Shown piece after piece: positions 51,713-59,605 of a stretch of 64,000 nt of DNA. The notes beneath the pieces are model-generated. The model was not told the origin of the DNA. It made no database searches and saw only the letters and a list, made by a program, of their open reading frames with translations. The position numbers were made by a program, and so were the translations under genes. Numbering within the stretch: the first letter of the stretch is position 1; each line of letters opens with the position of its first letter. The stretch is taken from positions 1 through 64,000 of the forward strand of contig CAWGFN010000005.1 in NCBI GenBank assembly GCA_963821885.1, in the 5' to 3' direction. This DNA is from Oleiagrimonas sp963821885 (lineage in GTDB: Bacteria; Pseudomonadota; Gammaproteobacteria; Xanthomonadales; Rhodanobacteraceae).

Positions 51713-52873
51713 TCAGGCGGCGGTTCGCATCCCTCCGTGGCGTCCCAGCCAGCGACTGCGCAGGGCGCGTTCGCTTGGCTGCGAGAACCAGCGCGCCACC
51801 GCCGCGCCCAGCAGACCGGCCAACAGCAGGACCGGCGGGTACCACAGGTATCCGGTGGGCAGTGGCGAGCCGACGGCGTGATAGAGCCCGACCGCGCCGT
51901 AGACCACGAACATGTGGGTCAGGTAGATCTCGTAGCTGAGACGTCCGCAGGCACGCAGCCATCCTGTCCCACGCCACCCGCGTGGTGGCATCGGCGCGGT
52001 CGCGGCGCGGCCATGCAGGCCGAGCACCAGCATCGTGCTGGACAGGGTGAGCACGAGCATCACCCCGTGCCCCAGGTACGGCCACAGCAGATTGCCGCGC
52101 AGCAGCAAGCCGCCGAGCAGCCCGCCGCCCACCGCGACCATCCCTGTCGCCGCCGCGCGCGAGGCGTGCCAGCGCGCGGCCACGAGCGCGCCAAGCACGC
52201 CGCTGGCGATGGCCGCCATGCCCGGCAGGTAGGCCTTCTCCATCCAGATCTCGTTACCACTGGCCAGGGCCCGGGTGAACGGCAATGACAACGCCAGCAG
52301 CACCAGCAGCGGCACCAGCACGCGCAGCCTGCGGATGGCCAGGCACAGCAGCGGGAATCCGATGTAGAACACTTCCTCGATTGACAGCGACCACAGCACA
52401 TCCCAGTTGCCCGGCAGGTAGCCGGTATGGGCCTCGTACACATTGAGGTACAGGCCCAGGGCGGATGCCATGGCGCCGGGCAGCGACTGTCCCGGTTTCC
52501 CGATCACGTAGTCCGGGACGCCCAGCAGGTGCAGGGCGGCAAGCACGGCGAGCAACACCACCAGCAGCGGCACGATGCGCGCGAACCGTCGCCCGTAGAA
52601 GTCGCGCAGATGCACGGCGCCGAGCGTGCCCCAGCGAGCCAGGGCATTGCGGGTGATCAGGAAGCCCGAGATCACGAAGAACACGTAGACCGCCGGCAAG
52701 CCGTTGTAGATCAGCGCCTTCAGCAGCCAACCGGGCACGACCTGCGCCAGGTCGGTGCGCTGCAGGGGGATGCGCAGGCCGATGTGGTTCATCACCACCA
52801 GCAGGATCGACAGCCCGCGCAGCAGGTCGATCCCGGGGTTGCGCGTCACGGCGGCGTTGTGGCGATTGGTCAT
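51713..52873 (-). CDS. acyltransferase 3 family membrane protein
   Basis: 386 residues with about ten membrane helices. The N-terminal catalytic region has the family His in GLSILLVVMNHIGL and the R-x-x-R-type segment FYGRRFARIVPLL; WSLSIEEVFYIGFPLL is also typical. Members acetylate or otherwise acylate polysaccharides, LPS or peptidoglycan. The position next to surface genes suggests an envelope substrate. The ATG at 52873 begins MTNRHNAAVTRNPGIDLLRG. Confidence 0.92.
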   Translation of the reverse strand: MTNRHNAAVTRNPGIDLLRGLSILLVVMNHIGLRIPLQRTDLAQVVPGWLLKALIYNGLPAVYVFFVISGFLITRNALARWGTLGAVHLRDFYGRRFARIVPLLVVLLAVLAALHLLGVPDYVIGKPGQSLPGAMASALGLYLNVYEAHTGYLPGNWDVLWSLSIEEVFYIGFPLLCLAIRRLRVLVPLLVLLALSLPFTRALASGNEIWMEKAYLPGMAAIASGVLGALVAARWHASRAAATGMVAVGGGLLGGLLLRGNLLWPYLGHGVMLVLTLSSTMLVLGLHGRAATAPMPPRGWRGTGWLRACGRLSYEIYLTHMFVVYGAVGLYHAVGSPLPTGYLWYPPVLLLAGLLGAAVARWFSQPSERALRSRWLGRHGGMRTAA

Positions 52874-52940
52874 CGAAAGTGCGTTGACGGAAACAGACGC
52901 CCAGTGTGCCTGCCGCGCCCGCGCAGGCCCAGCGGGCGCA

Positions 52941-52969
52941 TTGCGGGCCCGGTCGATGCGCACTAGATT
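52941..52969 (+). promoter_or_regulatory. putative leaderless promoter of ntrBC
   Basis: TTGCGG (52941-52946) and TAGATT (52964-52969) are spaced by 17 bases. The -10 ends six bases before the ntrB ATG, so transcription would start at or next to the start codon. Confidence 0.4.
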
Positions 52970-52975
52970 GGTGCA
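52959..52975. promoter_or_regulatory. NtrC-binding site abutting the ntrB start codon
   Basis: CGCACTAGATTGGTGCA matches 15 of 17 bases of the enteric NtrC site and ends exactly at the base before the ATG. It overlaps the putative -10 at 52964, the geometry expected for autorepression. Confidence 0.7.
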
Positions 52976-54022
52976 ATGAGCGCACCATTTTCATCCGCCG
53001 AGCTGTCCGCACTGGCCACCGGCATCGCCGTGCTGGATGCCGATCTGCGGGTGCGCTGGCTCAATGACGCCCTGGCCGAGATCCTTGGCGTCGGCGTGCG
53101 TGGGCTGCGCGGCCAGGGTTTCACGGCCCTGGTCGGCGATCCGGGCTTTCCCGCCCAGGCCGCGCGCGTGCTGGCCGGCCAGCCGCCGCTGCGGGTCCGC
53201 GCCGCGCACCTGCACACCCTCTCCGGCGACACCCTGCGCGCGGACCTCGACCTGCAGTCCTGGCCGCCGGACGGCCTGTTGCTGGAGGTGCATCCGCTGG
53301 ATGAACCGGTGCCGGCGTCGACGCCGTTGTCGGCCAGCCTGCGCGGCTTCGCCCATGAGGTGAAGAATCCGCTGGCCGGCCTGCGCGGCGCCGCGCAGCT
53401 GTTGCAGCGCCGGGTGCAGGAACCGGCGCTGGCCGACCTGGCCGGCATGGTCATCGCCGAGGCCGACCGCCTGGCCACCCTCGCCGACCGCCTGCTGCAC
53501 CATGGCGGTCGCGCGCGACTGGGCCCGGTCGACATGCATGCGGTGCTGGGTCGCGTGGAAGCCGTGCTCGAGGGCCAGCCGCGCTCGCCGCGCGTCCTGC
53601 ACGACTACGACCCCAGCCTGCCCGGCTGCCACGGCGATGCCGATCGTCTGCAGCAACTGCTTCTGAACCTGGCACGCAACGCGGCCGAGGCGGGCGCCGC
53701 CACCCTGACCCTGCGCACTCGCGTCGAGCATGGCCTGCGCCTGGGCGACCGCATGCTGCGCACCGCGTTGCGCGTGGACGTCATCGACGATGGTCCGGGC
53801 GTGCCCGCGGACGTGCAGGAGAACCTGTTCCAGCCCCTGGTCTCCGGACGCGCCGACGGCACCGGCCTGGGCCTGGCGCTGGCCCGCGAAACCGCGCACG
53901 AGCACGGTGGCGACCTGCGCTTCACCAGCCAGCCCGGCGCGACCGTGTTTTCCCTCTACCTGCCGCTGGGCGAGACCACGCATGAACCTGATCGACCCGA
54001 ATCCGGAGCCCGCCGCGCATGA
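52976..54022 (+). CDS. ntrB: nitrogen regulation sensor histidine kinase NtrB
   Basis: Cytoplasmic two-component kinase of 348 residues: an N-terminal PAS domain (ATGIAVLDADLRVRWLNDAL), the phospho-accepting His127 in RGFAHEVKNPLAGLRGAAQLL, and a C-terminal HATPase domain with N-box LLNLARNAAEAG, DDGPGVP and GTGLGLALARE. NtrB answers to the PII protein. It overlaps ntrC by four bases (ATGA). No glnB gene lies in the window. Confidence 0.95.
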   Translation: MSAPFSSAELSALATGIAVLDADLRVRWLNDALAEILGVGVRGLRGQGFTALVGDPGFPAQAARVLAGQPPLRVRAAHLHTLSGDTLRADLDLQSWPPDGLLLEVHPLDEPVPASTPLSASLRGFAHEVKNPLAGLRGAAQLLQRRVQEPALADLAGMVIAEADRLATLADRLLHHGGRARLGPVDMHAVLGRVEAVLEGQPRSPRVLHDYDPSLPGCHGDADRLQQLLLNLARNAAEAGAATLTLRTRVEHGLRLGDRMLRTALRVDVIDDGPGVPADVQENLFQPLVSGRADGTGLGLALARETAHEHGGDLRFTSQPGATVFSLYLPLGETTHEPDRPESGARRA

Positions 54023-55410
54023 GCCGTGACCTGTGGATAGCCGACGACGACCGCAACGTGCGTTTCGTGCTTGCCGCCGCCCTGCGCGACGCCGGCCATG
54101 CCGTGCGTGAATTCGACAGCGCCGAGGCGGTGCGCGCCGCGTTGCGCTCGGACACCCCCGCGCTGCTGCTCACCGACGTGCGCATGCCCGGCGACACCGG
54201 CCTCGAGCTGCTCCGCGACGTGCGCGCGCAATCGGACCTGCCGGTGATCGTGATGAGCGCCTACACCGACGTGGCCACCACCGCCGCCGCCTACCGCGCC
54301 GGCGCCATCGACTACCTGGCCAAGCCGTTCGACCTCGACCAGGCGGTGGAATCGGTCGAGCGCGCGCTGGCCGACACGCCGCCGCCGGTGGCGCCGGACG
54401 ATGCGGCGCCGGACCATGCCCTGCTCGGCGAGAGCGCGCCGATGCGCGAGGTGTTCCGCCTGATCGGCCGGGTCGCCGCCAGCGATCTCAATGTGCTGAT
54501 CACCGGCGAGACCGGCACCGGCAAGGAACTGGCCGCGCGCGCATTGCACGCCGAGAGCGCGCGCCGGGAGCGTCCGTTCGTGGCGCTCAACACCGCCGCG
54601 ATACCCGCCGAACTGCTGGAGAGCGAACTGTTCGGCCACGAGGCCGGCGCATTCACCGGCGCCACCCGTCGGCACGCCGGCCGCTTCGAACAGGCCGAGG
54701 GCGGCACGCTGTTCCTGGATGAAATCGGCGACATGCCGGCCTCGCTGCAGACTCGCCTGCTGCGCGTGCTGGCCGAGGGGGAGTTCTACCGCGTGGGCGG
54801 ACGCGAGCTGCTGCGCTGCGACGTGCGCATCATCGCCGCCACCCACCAGGACCTCGACGCCCTGATCGACGCCGGCCGTTTCCGCAACGATCTCAAGCAC
54901 CGCCTCGACGTGGTGCGCATCGGCCTGCCGGCACTGCGCCAGCGGCGCGAGGACATCCCGATGCTGGCGCGGCATTTCCTGGCCTCGGCCGCGCTGGAAC
55001 TGAAGGTCGCGCCCAAGCGTTTTGCGACCTCGGCGCTGCGCGCGCTCATGCACCAGGATTTCCCCGGCAACGTGCGCGAGCTGGAAAACCTCTGTCGCCG
55101 GCTTGCGGTGATCGCCCCGGGCGCCGAGATCCGCGTCGCCGACCTCGGGCGCGGCCGCGACGCGGCGCCGGCGGCGTCCGGCGAAAGCTGGGCCGAGGCC
55201 CTGCGCGGCTGGACCGAGCAGGCCCTGGCCAATGGCGAACCCGATATCCACGAACAGGCCCGCGACACGCTCGATCGCGTGGTGATGGAAACCGCGCTGG
55301 CCGCGCACGAGGGCCATCGCGGCCACGCCGCGCAGGCCCTTGGCGTCGGACGCAACACCCTCACGCGCAAGCTCGGCGCCAGCCGCACCCGGCGCAAGCG
55401 CGACGCATGA
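54019..55410 (+). CDS. ntrC: nitrogen regulation response regulator NtrC
   Basis: Sigma-54-dependent activator of 463 residues. The receiver domain has Asp53 in LLTDVRMPG. The AAA+ domain shows Walker A GETGTGKE, the sigma-54-contacting GAFTGA loop at about 210-215, and GGTLFLDEIGDM. The C-terminus is a Fis-type helix-turn-helix (GHRGHAAQALGVGRNTLTRKL). Translationally coupled to ntrB. Its likely targets in the window are glnA and its own operon, both with matching sites. Confidence 0.96.
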   Translation: MSRDLWIADDDRNVRFVLAAALRDAGHAVREFDSAEAVRAALRSDTPALLLTDVRMPGDTGLELLRDVRAQSDLPVIVMSAYTDVATTAAAYRAGAIDYLAKPFDLDQAVESVERALADTPPPVAPDDAAPDHALLGESAPMREVFRLIGRVAASDLNVLITGETGTGKELAARALHAESARRERPFVALNTAAIPAELLESELFGHEAGAFTGATRRHAGRFEQAEGGTLFLDEIGDMPASLQTRLLRVLAEGEFYRVGGRELLRCDVRIIAATHQDLDALIDAGRFRNDLKHRLDVVRIGLPALRQRREDIPMLARHFLASAALELKVAPKRFATSALRALMHQDFPGNVRELENLCRRLAVIAPGAEIRVADLGRGRDAAPAASGESWAEALRGWTEQALANGEPDIHEQARDTLDRVVMETALAAHEGHRGHAAQALGVGRNTLTRKLGASRTRRKRDA

Positions 55411-55465
55411 ATGGACGCACGATGCCCGGCATGCACTGCTACCCTGCGCGCATGAATCGGCACCG

Positions 55466-56803
55466 ATGCGCATGAGCCCGAACGACGCCCCGTCCAGCCA
55501 TGCCCTGCGTGGCGATGTCCTGAGCTTCCGCGGCGATCCGTTCGTGGATGGCCTGGATGCCTGCATGGCGTTCCAGCGCGATGCCATCGTGCACATGCAC
55601 GAGGGCCGCATCGTCGCGGTCGGCCCCGCGTCCACCCTGCTCGATACACTGCCATCCGGCACCCCGATCGAACACCACCCCGACGCGCTGATCACGTCCG
55701 GTTTCGTCGACACCCACGTGCACTACCCGCAGTTGCCGATCATCGGCGCGCGCGGACTGCCCCTGCTGGACTGGCTCGAACGCCACACCTACCCCGCCGA
55801 ACAGGCCTTCGCCGACATCGACCATGCGCGTGCCGTGGCCCGCCTGTACCTGGCCGAGAACCTGCGCAACGGCATCACCAGCGCGGCGGTGTTCTGCACC
55901 GTGCATCCGCAGTCGGTGGACGTCCTGTTCGAGGCGGCCCTGGCGATGGACATGCGCATGGTCGCGGGCAAGGTGCTGATGGATCGTCACGCCCCACCGG
56001 CGCTGCGCGACAGCGCGCAATCGGGTTACGACGACTCGGCCGCGCTGATCGCGCGATGGCACGGACGCGGTCGCCTGGGCTATGCGATCACGCCGCGCTT
56101 CGCGCCCAGCTGCACGCCGGCGCAGCTGGAGGCCGCCGGCGCGCTGTGGCGCGAACACCCGGGGTGCTTCGTGCAGTCGCATCTCTCGGAGAACCGCGAC
56201 GAGGTCGCCTGGGTCGCCCAACTGTTTCCCGAGGCGCGCGACTACCTGGACGTCTACGACCGCCATGGCCTGCTCGGCCCGCGCGCGATCTACGCCCACG
56301 GCATCCACCTGGGCGAGCGCGAGCATGCGCGCTGCCACGAGAGCGGTGCCGCCCTGGCGCACTGCCCGACCTCCAACCTGTTCCTCGGCAGCGGCCTGTT
56401 CGACCTGGCCACGGCCAAGCGAGCCGACCGCCCGATACGCGTCGGCCTGGGCACGGACATCGGCGCCGGCACCAGTTTCTCGATGCTGCGCACCATGGAC
56501 GAGGCGGCCAAGGTGGCGCAGCTGCGGGCGTCTCCGTTGTCGCCCGGACATGCCATGTACCTGGCCACCCGCGGCGGCGCCCATGCCCTGCACCTGGACG
56601 ACCGCATCGGCAGCATCGCGCCGGGCATGGAAGCCGACCTCGTCGTGCTCGACCTGCGCGCCACGCCGTTGATGGCCGCGCGCATGCGGACCGTGGACAG
56701 CCTCGACGAGGCCCTGGCCGTGCTGATGACCCTGGGCGACGACCGCGCCGTGCGCGCGACCTGGGTGGCCGGCGTCAAGCGCCATGATCGCGACGCGATG
56801 TGA
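55466..56803 (+). CDS. guaD: guanine deaminase
   Basis: Zinc amidohydrolase of 445 residues that converts guanine to xanthine. The metal-binding motifs are HVHYPQL after FVDTH, HLSEN, the HGIHL region and the GLGTDIGAG Asp. N-terminal AFQRDAIVHMHEGRIVAVGPA forms the small beta domain. The true start may be the ATG at 55472, two codons downstream. Following ntrBC on the same strand, it fits purine nitrogen scavenging, although cotranscription was not shown. Confidence 0.93.
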   Translation: MRMSPNDAPSSHALRGDVLSFRGDPFVDGLDACMAFQRDAIVHMHEGRIVAVGPASTLLDTLPSGTPIEHHPDALITSGFVDTHVHYPQLPIIGARGLPLLDWLERHTYPAEQAFADIDHARAVARLYLAENLRNGITSAAVFCTVHPQSVDVLFEAALAMDMRMVAGKVLMDRHAPPALRDSAQSGYDDSAALIARWHGRGRLGYAITPRFAPSCTPAQLEAAGALWREHPGCFVQSHLSENRDEVAWVAQLFPEARDYLDVYDRHGLLGPRAIYAHGIHLGEREHARCHESGAALAHCPTSNLFLGSGLFDLATAKRADRPIRVGLGTDIGAGTSFSMLRTMDEAAKVAQLRASPLSPGHAMYLATRGGAHALHLDDRIGSIAPGMEADLVVLDLRATPLMAARMRTVDSLDEALAVLMTLGDDRAVRATWVAGVKRHDRDAM

Positions 56804-56833
56804 GCGGAACCGTGAGCGCGTCGATCGGCCGCG

Positions 56834-58651
56834 CTAGACCTTGGAACCGGCGTCGTGGTCGAGGTAGTCGGACAGGTTGGTGTTCTCGACCAGGTCCTCC
56901 CAGGTGATCACGCCGACCACGCTGTCGGCATGTTCCTCGCTGCCGTCGCGGGTCATCACCGCGTTGCGGCAACGCTGGCTGCGCAGCACCGCGATCAGGT
57001 CGAACACGCGGATGGTGCGCGGGACCACCGCGACGTGGGTGTCGGCCAGGTCGCGCAGCGGCGTCGACGGATCCAGTCGGCGCCACGCCGCGCGCATGAT
57101 GCGCGCCGGCACCACGCCGACCAGCCGGCCGTGCCCGACCAGCACCACGCGCGGCGCCCGCTGGCCGCGCTGTCGATGCTGCAGCGACTCGGCGACCGTG
57201 GCCTCCTGGTCCAGGGTGATGAACGGCGCGCGGATGAATTCCAGCGCGCGCCGGGCCAGGTACAGCTGGCTCTGGATGGCGTTGGGGATGCGCTGGCCGC
57301 GCCGGCTCAGCTTCATGGTGTAGATGGTGTCGACCATCAGCAGGCGACGCATCGAATAGGCCACCGACACGCTGATGATCAGCGGGATGATGGCGTGGTA
57401 GTCGCGCGTCATCTCGAAGATCATCACCACCGCGGTGACCGCGGCGCCGGTGCTGGCGCCGACCATGCAGGCCATGCCGATGACCGCCGTGGTGGCCGGG
57501 TTCACGTCGACGCCGGGAAACAGCGCGTGCAGCCCGGCCGCATACGCGGCGCCGAGGGTGGCGCCGATGAACAGCGCCGGCGAGAACACGCCGCCGGACG
57601 CGCCCGAGCCCAGCGTGAGCGAGGTCGCCAGCAGCTTCAGCACCGCCAGCAGCAGGACCAGGCCACCGGCCACCAGGCTGCCGTTGAGGATGTCCTGGAT
57701 GGTCGAATATCCCACGCCCTCGATGTAGTAGTGCCCGGCCTGGCGCAGCAGCAGGTACATCATCAAGCCGACGATGGCCATGCCCAGCATGTGCCTGACA
57801 TAGTCGTTGCCCGGCACGCGACGGAACATGTCCTCGAAGGCGTAGATCGAACGCGTGAACAGCATCGCGCCGACGCCGGTGAGCAGGCCCAGCACCACGT
57901 AGGCGACCAGCGCCGCCGCGCCCGAACCCAGCACCGGGTGATCGAGCACCTGCGCCGGCACCACGAAGGAGGGGTTGTCACCGAAGAACACCCGACCAAT
58001 GATGCTGGCCGTGCCGGTGGCGATCATCACCGGAATCAGGGTGCGCGCGCTGATCTCCACCAGCAGGATCTCGGCGGCGAACAGCACGCCGCCGATCGGC
58101 GTGTTGAAGGTCGCCGCGATGCCGGCGCCGCCGCCGCAGGCGATCAGCGCCAGACGCTGCCATTCGGGAATCTTCGCCCACTGCGCCAGGATCGAGCCGA
58201 AGGTGGCGCCGATCTGGATGATCGGCCCCTCGCGGCCGACCGCGCCGCCGGAGCCGATCGAGATCGACGAGGCCAGGGCCTTGATCAGCGCCACCGGCGC
58301 GCGGATCACACCGCGCTTGAAGTGCACCGCATCGATCACCTCGGGCACGCCGTGGCCCTTGGCCTCGGGCGCGAAGGTGCGCACCAGGAAGGTGACGATC
58401 ACCGCGCCCACCACCGGCACGGCGATAATCCACGCGCCCCACGGACTGGCCGCGGCGTGCTCGAGGGTATCGAAATGATCGCCGGGACGGCCGTTGAAGA
58501 ACAGATTGTGGAACAGCGCGATCAGCTCGCGGAACCCCACCGCGCCAAAGCCCGCGACCAGGCCCACGGCCACCGCCATCAGGGCCATGCCGACCTCGGT
58601 GCGCGCCTCGCGCAACAGGTCGCGTTGTCCCATGGCGATGTTCTTGCGCAC
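56834..58651 (-). CDS. ClC family chloride channel/transporter with CBS pair
   Basis: 605 residues: a ~450-residue ClC membrane domain followed by a C-terminal CBS-domain pair (PFITLDQEATVAESLQ ... VFDLIAVLRSQRCRNAVMT). Selectivity motifs are visible: GSGGAVGREGPIIQIGA, GGGAGIAATFNTPIGG and GSGASGGVFSPALFIGA. Translation starts at a GTG with GGGGAG seven bases upstream; ATG at 58633 is an alternative. Channel versus exchanger cannot be decided with confidence. Converges on guaD. Confidence 0.93.
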   Translation of the reverse strand: MRKNIAMGQRDLLREARTEVGMALMAVAVGLVAGFGAVGFRELIALFHNLFFNGRPGDHFDTLEHAAASPWGAWIIAVPVVGAVIVTFLVRTFAPEAKGHGVPEVIDAVHFKRGVIRAPVALIKALASSISIGSGGAVGREGPIIQIGATFGSILAQWAKIPEWQRLALIACGGGAGIAATFNTPIGGVLFAAEILLVEISARTLIPVMIATGTASIIGRVFFGDNPSFVVPAQVLDHPVLGSGAAALVAYVVLGLLTGVGAMLFTRSIYAFEDMFRRVPGNDYVRHMLGMAIVGLMMYLLLRQAGHYYIEGVGYSTIQDILNGSLVAGGLVLLLAVLKLLATSLTLGSGASGGVFSPALFIGATLGAAYAAGLHALFPGVDVNPATTAVIGMACMVGASTGAAVTAVVMIFEMTRDYHAIIPLIISVSVAYSMRRLLMVDTIYTMKLSRRGQRIPNAIQSQLYLARRALEFIRAPFITLDQEATVAESLQHRQRGQRAPRVVLVGHGRLVGVVPARIMRAAWRRLDPSTPLRDLADTHVAVVPRTIRVFDLIAVLRSQRCRNAVMTRDGSEEHADSVVGVITWEDLVENTNLSDYLDHDAGSKV

Positions 58652-58821
58652 GTCCGGACTCCCCGGTCAAACGGCTGGGACCCGCATCCGGCGGGTTTGG
58701 CGAACGAACTTCGCCTAAGGCAACCTTGCCATACTCGGGCTTGCGCAGGCGTATTGCAACGCATGCCGGCGGCGGTACACGCGCTCGCCGCCGCGTCCGG
58801 CGTACCCCCCGTGAACGCAAA

Positions 58822-58855
58822 CGCCCGCCGCCGACCCGGTGGCCGACGGCGGGCG
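58822..58855 (-). terminator. terminator-like hairpin after ompW
   Basis: A 9-bp stem (CGCCCGCCG / CGGCGGGCG) with a 16-base loop lies just after the ompW stop. On the minus strand it is followed by TTTGCGTT, a weak T-tract. Confidence 0.5.
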
Positions 58856-58868
58856 CCTGGTGGCTCGA

Positions 58869-59486
58869 TCAGAATCGGTAGCCGACGGCCACGCCGTAGA
58901 CCAGCGGGTCCACGTGCACGGTGCCGACATCGACGCCGTTGACCTTGGCCTTGGCGCTGATCTTCATCCAGCGCGCATCGACCGTGAACAGCCACTTCGG
59001 GTTGATGTTGAAATCCAGGCCCGCGTGCGCGGCCACGCCCAGCGAATCACCCACGCTGAGCTTGGTCCCGGACAGCGGACCGGTGGTCTTCTCGTTGAAC
59101 ACGTAGGTGTAGTTCAGGCCCACGCCGACGAACGGCGAGACCGTGCCGTCCGGGTTGAAGTGGTACTGCAGGCTGAAGGTCGGCGGCAGGTGCTGGAAGG
59201 TCGCAGACTTCACGCCATTCAGGCGCACGCTGTGCTTGAACGGCGTCGAGGCCAGCACCTCCAGGCCCAGGTTCTTGTTGAACATGTACTCGGCGGTGAT
59301 GGTCGGCTGGGTGTCGTTGCCGACGTCGACCTTCAGGGCGCCTCCGGCCAGGGTGCCGTTGTTGGACTTCGGCGCGACCGTGTGCACGCCGAGCTTGACC
59401 ACCCATGTGGTGTCGGCGGCATGGGCCGAGCCGACCCCGGCAAGGGCGAGTGCGGCGGCAACCGCGATGGGCAGCATTTTTTTCAT
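58869..59486 (-). CDS. ompW: OmpW family outer membrane protein
   Basis: 205 residues with a signal peptide (MKKMLPIAVAAALALAGVGSAHA) and an eight-stranded beta-barrel. Typical family segments are WVVKLGVHTVAPKSNNG, TITAEYMFNKNLGLEVLASTPF, HLPPTFSLQYHF, PFVGVGLNYTYVF and the C-terminal YGVAVGYRF with terminal Phe. OmpW proteins are linked to hydrophobic compound passage and to stress or low-oxygen growth. GGAG precedes the ATG. An FNR/Anr-type palindrome lies 75-88 bases upstream. Confidence 0.94.
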   Translation of the reverse strand: MKKMLPIAVAAALALAGVGSAHAADTTWVVKLGVHTVAPKSNNGTLAGGALKVDVGNDTQPTITAEYMFNKNLGLEVLASTPFKHSVRLNGVKSATFQHLPPTFSLQYHFNPDGTVSPFVGVGLNYTYVFNEKTTGPLSGTKLSVGDSLGVAAHAGLDFNINPKWLFTVDARWMKISAKAKVNGVDVGTVHVDPLVYGVAVGYRF

Positions 59487-59560
59487 GGTGAAGACTCCTC
59501 TCTGGTGGAACCTCGGGGTTCGTGGCGAGAGAAGTCTGACGCCGTGTCTGCGCGTCACTC

Positions 59561-59574
59561 TTGACCAGGGTCAA
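59561..59574. promoter_or_regulatory. FNR/Anr box upstream of ompW
   Basis: TTGACCAGGGTCAA is a perfect inverted repeat that fits the FNR/Anr consensus TTGAY-N4-RTCAA. It is the only such site in the 119-bp spacer between ompW and the preceding gene. ompW homologues are activated by FNR/Anr in other gammaproteobacteria. Confidence 0.65.
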
Positions 59575-59605
59575 ACATGGCGATCCTGCGACCTCCTGCC
59601 GCAGG

